DNA of 64,000 nt from Hyphomicrobiales bacterium. Lineage in GTDB: Bacteria > Pseudomonadota > Alphaproteobacteria > Rhizobiales > Rhizobiaceae. Positions within the stretch are counted from its first letter, which is position 1. Each line of letters begins with the position of its first letter. Positions 60,248 through 64,000 of this stretch are shown here, piece after piece. The stretch lies in contig UCEZ01000031.1 of the NCBI GenBank assembly GCA_900471525.1, positions 124,001 through 188,000 of the forward strand, written 5' to 3'. The notes below the pieces were generated by a model, which was not told the origin of the DNA, searched no databases, and saw only the letters and a list, made by a program, of their open reading frames with translations. The translations under genes were made by a program, and so were the position numbers.

Positions 60248-60979
60248 ATGGCCAATCCCGCTGAACGACCGGATGCAGCATCCGAACAGGACAACGCCAA
60301 GCCGATGAACGGCCGTGTGGATGCCATCGACATGGGCAGGATCTTCGGCTGGGCATTCGACCCGATGGCGCCGGATCAACGGCTGGTCATCCGCGTCCTG
60401 CTCGATGGCAAAGTGATTGCGGAGGCCGTTGCCGATCGCAACCGCCCCGACCTCAGGCGCAACGGCATTGGCGACGGCAAACACGCCTTTGAAATCGCAT
60501 TGCCCGAGCCCATCCACACGCGGACGAAGGATATCGTCGTCATGGCGCGAAACGGCAGCGGTTCCGAGCAGGCCTTGCGCGTGCCCCAGCCGGACGAGCA
60601 GGCGGCCGAAGCCCTTATCGCCGCGCCGCTGGCGAAAGTGCTCGACAAGCTCGACGTGCTGATGGCGGCACAGCGGCAGTTGCAGGTCTCCCAGCGCTCC
60701 TTGCAGCGCCCATCGGAAATCGATCCCGACAAGACGGAGGCCGCCAGCCTGACCGATGTCGGCCACGCCGTCGAAAGCCTCCGGGTGGATATCGGCCAGC
60801 GGCTGAATGATCTCGATGTCCACCTGATGCGGATGGATGGGGTTGTGGCGGGCATGGAGAAGAATCTGAATACGTTGCGCAAACGTGCGAACGGCGAGTT
60901 GAAGCCCCTGCTGCTGCTGCTCTTCGTTCTCGTGGGATTTGTCGCGGGCGCCAGCCTTGCGCTGATTACCAGAGTCTGA
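60248..60979 (+). CDS. wgeE: Tail-anchored accessory protein WgeE/ExpE5
   Basis: A 243-residue protein. Residues about 21-95 form a small beta domain (NGRVDAIDMGRIFGWAFDP, VLLDGKVIAEAVADRNRPD, GIGDGKHAFEIALP), a module common on alphaproteobacterial glycosyltransferases and surface-glycan proteins. A helical, partly coiled-coil middle follows. A single membrane helix sits at the very end (PLLLLLFVLVGFVAGASLAL). It is probably tail-anchored in the inner membrane and may scaffold the synthase complex. AGGAGA lies ahead of ATG 60248. Confidence 0.85.
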   Translation: MANPAERPDAASEQDNAKPMNGRVDAIDMGRIFGWAFDPMAPDQRLVIRVLLDGKVIAEAVADRNRPDLRRNGIGDGKHAFEIALPEPIHTRTKDIVVMARNGSGSEQALRVPQPDEQAAEALIAAPLAKVLDKLDVLMAAQRQLQVSQRSLQRPSEIDPDKTEAASLTDVGHAVESLRVDIGQRLNDLDVHLMRMDGVVAGMEKNLNTLRKRANGELKPLLLLLFVLVGFVAGASLALITRV

Positions 60980-60996
60980 TCCAGGGAGGGTAAGGC

Positions 60997-63234
60997 GTGT
61001 TGGTTACAGAACAATCCACGGCGGTTGCGAGCCCCATGGCAGGCAAGCATGCGGCGAGCAGAGCGCTGCGCCCCGGAAGGGTCATCGTCTCCCGCGTCGA
61101 CGAGACAACCTTGCTGATCATCGGCCTCGGTCGTGTCCCGGCCGGCAACGTGGCCGTTATGATCGACGATGATCAGGCAGACACGCGGAGCGCCTTTGTC
61201 TCGGAATGGCGATTGGTTGCGCCCCCGCCGCGGGTTAAGCACGGCTTCGCGGCGCTCCTACCGACAGGGGCCACGGACCGGGGCATAACCACGATACGGT
61301 TCGGTGAGGATGAAACGGGCGCGCACTTCATCTTCGCACCCCGGCTTGCCTCGGCGGAGGAAGCAGCCGCGCTTGTGCTCGAATCTGCGGGAACTCAATC
61401 AGCCGCCGTCATCGACGGGCTCGTCGACATTCTGATGGCCGGCAATCTCAGCCGCCGCAGACTTCTGACCATCACCGCGCTTTTGCAGGCAACCCACCCC
61501 AGCGATGGCTTCGTCGAGTTGATCGGCGAAAGCCATGACGGCGTGACGTTCCTGCAAGGCTGGAACCGTGGCATGACGCCCGGCCCTTGCCGGATATGCG
61601 CGGTCGGAAGCGCGACACCGGTGGTCGCGGAGTGCGGTATCGCCGTCTTCCCCCGCCCCGACGCTCCCGATGGCGCCTCCGGTTTTGTCGGCCTTCTCGA
61701 TGCCAATCAGGCGGCGCGCGCTCTCGACATCGAAGGTCTGGTCTTTCGGGGACGTGCCGGTTGGCGGCACATTGCGGTCCACCCCAAAAAACGCATCGCC
61801 GGCCCGTTGGAAACGCCCGAACATATCCGGTCGATCCTGCTGCGGACCCATGGCGCGCCGGACGTGCTCCTGTCCCTGCGAGCCGCCGCCAACAGCTTCG
61901 AGGGCAAGGAAACCATCTCCAGCCTGCCCTATCCCGTTCGGATGGGAATAGACAACATATTCGCGGCCGATGGAGGAAATCTCCTCGTCTCCGGCTGGCT
62001 TTATGACCCCGACGGCCATGTCGCAACGGTGAGGCTGCGCCGATACAATGCCGCGGCTCGCCTCGACGAATGCTGGAGGCGCTTTGATCGCCCCGATGTC
62101 ACGGACAGTTTCAACGAGCAGCAGCCCTTCGCGCCGAGCCTTCGGGGCGAACAGCATACGCATGGCTTCATCGCCCAGGCCCAATTGCCGAGTGAAGAAT
62201 CCGGTGCGCCTCTCTACTTCGAACTGACGCTGCGCGATTCGCGCCGGGCGTTTTTGCCGGTGAAACCAACGCGGGTTTCGGCGCGCTTGGCGGCATTGCG
62301 CCAGATCGGCTCCATCGATCCCGCGAACTGTGCGCTACCGGCGATCGTCGATACACAAATTGTGCCGTTCCTCAGACGCTCCGGAAGATCGGCGCCGGTC
62401 ATCGACACCGTCCTCGATACTGGCCTCTTCGATGAGGAAAGCAGCCCCCCGATCGTCATCGGCACCGGAGAGAGCGAGGAGGACATTGCCCCGCTCATGG
62501 CCTTGCTCGCGCTCGATCCGGAAACCCGGCGCGCACCGATCGTCATCGCCATGCCTGCGGAGCGCTTTCGCAGGCAGGCCACTCGCCTCGGCGAACGCGC
62601 GCGGTTCTATCGCCTTTCGGTCAGGCTGGTATCGGCGAAGGGAGCAGCCGACTTCTACGACTTGCTTGAAGCCGGCACGCAAGCACTCACCTGCGAAACA
62701 GTCGTCTCGCTCTCCGCCTCGCTGATCCCGCACGGGAAAGGCTGGTACGGCAAACTCGTGGCCACGGCCGCGACCCTGAAAGGAAGCGTCATCTCGCCCG
62801 TTCTGGCGTACGAAGACCATTCCATTCGCTGGGCGGGAAGCTGGATCGATGACGACAACGGCGACCAACCCGTCGTAGGCCGCTATGCCGGATATCCGCT
62901 CAAAGCGGTTACCGACATGAAGCTGACCCGTATCGCGGCGGCCTCGCTCGAGTGCTGCATCATGCCCCGCGACGCTCTCACATGCGCGGGTGGCTTTTCC
63001 GGCGGCTATCTGGGCGCGCAGGAAAAAGGTCTGGATCTCGGCCTCCGTCTCAACCGGTCCGGCATCGACTCCTATTTGCTGCCATCAGTGCAAATGTGGG
63101 GCTGCGACGACGCACGCGACGGGAATCGTCCGGCAATCGCCGCTCTGGTGGAAGAGATCGATCGAAAGATCTTCAAAAGTCAATGGTCGCCGGTCCTCGC
63201 CGTTGAAAAGCGTCTGGAAAAGAGGTCCGCATGA
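60997..63234 (+). CDS. wgeF: Large protein of unknown function WgeF/ExpE6
   Basis: A 745-residue soluble-looking protein with no signal peptide or catalytic motif I can name. A beta segment near residues 325-360 (NIFAADGGNLLVSGWLYDPD) resembles the small glycan-associated beta module seen in WgeE. The last third (VVSLSASLIPHGKGWYGKL, YLGAQEKGLDLGLRLNRSG) recalls the C-terminal part of GT2 enzymes but lacks the N-terminal nucleotide-binding motif. GTG 60997 has GGGAGGG ahead. It overlaps wgeG (ATGA). Position and size match expE6. Confidence 0.82.
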   Translation: MLVTEQSTAVASPMAGKHAASRALRPGRVIVSRVDETTLLIIGLGRVPAGNVAVMIDDDQADTRSAFVSEWRLVAPPPRVKHGFAALLPTGATDRGITTIRFGEDETGAHFIFAPRLASAEEAAALVLESAGTQSAAVIDGLVDILMAGNLSRRRLLTITALLQATHPSDGFVELIGESHDGVTFLQGWNRGMTPGPCRICAVGSATPVVAECGIAVFPRPDAPDGASGFVGLLDANQAARALDIEGLVFRGRAGWRHIAVHPKKRIAGPLETPEHIRSILLRTHGAPDVLLSLRAAANSFEGKETISSLPYPVRMGIDNIFAADGGNLLVSGWLYDPDGHVATVRLRRYNAAARLDECWRRFDRPDVTDSFNEQQPFAPSLRGEQHTHGFIAQAQLPSEESGAPLYFELTLRDSRRAFLPVKPTRVSARLAALRQIGSIDPANCALPAIVDTQIVPFLRRSGRSAPVIDTVLDTGLFDEESSPPIVIGTGESEEDIAPLMALLALDPETRRAPIVIAMPAERFRRQATRLGERARFYRLSVRLVSAKGAADFYDLLEAGTQALTCETVVSLSASLIPHGKGWYGKLVATAATLKGSVISPVLAYEDHSIRWAGSWIDDDNGDQPVVGRYAGYPLKAVTDMKLTRIAAASLECCIMPRDALTCAGGFSGGYLGAQEKGLDLGLRLNRSGIDSYLLPSVQMWGCDDARDGNRPAIAALVEEIDRKIFKSQWSPVLAVEKRLEKRSA

Positions 63235-64000
63235 ACGAGAAGCTTCGTGTCCTTGTCGTCTCGCACGCGCATCCGTCAATCTCGCTCGGCGGAGCGGAAA
63301 TCGCATCGCATAACCTGCATCGCGGCCTGAAGGCGTTGCCGAACGTGGAGTCGGTTTACCTGGCCCGTGTCGGTCATCCAGTACCGCGGCATGCCGCGTC
63401 CGCTCTGATGAGCCTTCGCCTTGCCGAGGATGAGTTGCTGTTTCACGCTGACGACTACGACCACTTCTTTTTGTCGAACGGCGATACACAGGCGATCAGC
63501 CGGGACCTGTTGCGTTTCGCGCGCGATCTCAGACCCCATGTCGTGCATTTCCACCATGTTCTCGGCATCGGCCTTGAGGCGCTCTACGCGCTGAGAGAAG
63601 CATTTCCGCACGCGGCCATCCTCGTCACGTTCCATGAATACCTGTCGATCTGCCACAATCACGGGCAGATGGTGAAACGACCTTCCGGCCAGCTCTGCGA
63701 AACAGCATCCCCCGTCGCCTGCCACGGCTGCTTTCCCGACATCCCCGTCTCACGCTTCCTGAAGCGGGAGCAGTTTACCCGCGGAATGCTGGGCCTCGCC
63801 GACGCTTTCGTCTCCCCGAGCCGGTTCCTGGCGGGGCGTTACGCCGCATGGGGCATCGAAAAGGACAAGCTCTGCGTGATCGAAAACGGGATCGCCGTGG
63901 AAGCGGCTGCACCGCCGCGCGCGTTGCAAGGTCCCAAACCTCGTCGCAACCGCTTTGCCTATTTCGGCCAGATGACGCCGTTCAAGGGGGTCGACGTCCT
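63231..64000 (+). CDS. wgeG: Family 4 glycosyltransferase WgeG/ExpE7, N-terminal part (runs off right edge)
   Basis: The first 256 codons of a gene that continues past the window. LRVLVVSHAHPSISLGGAEIA, VVHFHHVLGIGLEALYALRE and VTFHEYLSICHNHGQMVKR show a GT4 acceptor domain closely related to WgeD. Cys pairs around CETASPVACHGCF are in the same place. The donor domain begins with FAYFGQMTPFKGVDVL at the edge. ATG overlaps the wgeF stop (ATGA). Corresponds to expE7; expE8 would lie just outside. Confidence 0.92.
   Translation, partial: MNEKLRVLVVSHAHPSISLGGAEIASHNLHRGLKALPNVESVYLARVGHPVPRHAASALMSLRLAEDELLFHADDYDHFFLSNGDTQAISRDLLRFARDLRPHVVHFHHVLGIGLEALYALREAFPHAAILVTFHEYLSICHNHGQMVKRPSGQLCETASPVACHGCFPDIPVSRFLKREQFTRGMLGLADAFVSPSRFLAGRYAAWGIEKDKLCVIENGIAVEAAAPPRALQGPKPRRNRFAYFGQMTPFKGVDV

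Overview
The window is GC-rich DNA from a Rhizobiaceae-type alphaproteobacterium. Sinorhizobium/Ensifer or a close relative fits best. The main reason is that the right 26 kb is collinear with the galactoglucan (exopolysaccharide II, exp/wga-wgc-wgg-wgd-wge) locus known from S. meliloti. Tightly packed operons with ATGA overlaps, a RIME-like palindromic repeat and the gene content agree. A pSymB-like replicon is possible but cannot be seen here.

Region 1 (1-22.7 kb) is a catabolic island for hydroxyproline/proline-type compounds and probably their betaines. It holds two parallel modules. Module A (minus strand, 6904 down to 1) has a polar amino-acid ABC transporter, a DapA-family lyase/deaminase, a DadA-like FAD oxidase, an aldehyde dehydrogenase and the start of a proline-racemase-family gene. 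A divergent FCD-type GntR regulator and a ProC-like reductase accompany it. Module B (plus strand, 12.3-22.7 kb) repeats the logic with non-identical parts: GntR, DapA-family enzyme, aldehyde dehydrogenase, a different FAD oxidoreductase, a ProXVW-like betaine-type ABC importer, a second racemase-family protein and a GATase1-AraC regulator. Between them lie a Rieske oxygenase and its flavin/ferredoxin reductase, with a divergent LysR regulator. These look like a betaine demethylase. The inferred scheme is import, N-demethylation, epimerisation, oxidation to a pyrroline carboxylate, deamination to 2-oxoglutarate semialdehyde and oxidation to 2-oxoglutarate.

Region 2 (22.7-31.4 kb) is a boundary zone. 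Decayed IS3- and IS6-type transposase remnants abut the stop codon of a 2115-residue RTX adhesin-like protein (DUF4347-like head, eight near-identical Ig-like repeats, three CSPG-type repeats, RTX tail). An outer-membrane beta-barrel gene and an ISL3-type transposase scrap follow.

Region 3 (31.5-38.0 kb) is a four-gene minus-strand glycan operon (acyltransferase, two family-2 glycosyltransferases, ABC exporter). After it come a gene-poor stretch with an orphan terminator and a membrane GGDEF-like protein whose active site is degenerate but whose RxxD inhibitory site is kept.

Region 4 (38.2-64.0 kb) is the EPS II cluster. It contains wgaABDEFGHIJ (dTDP-rhamnose synthesis, pyruvyl transferases, glycosidase, glycosyltransferases), wgcA, the MarR-type regulator wggR, the type I secretion pair wgdAB, the RTX protein wgeA, and wgeB-wgeG, with wgeG running off the right edge. 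Three 19-bp palindromes of the form TACTT-N9-AAGTA lie upstream of wgaA, wggR/wgdA and wgeA and are the likely WggR operators.
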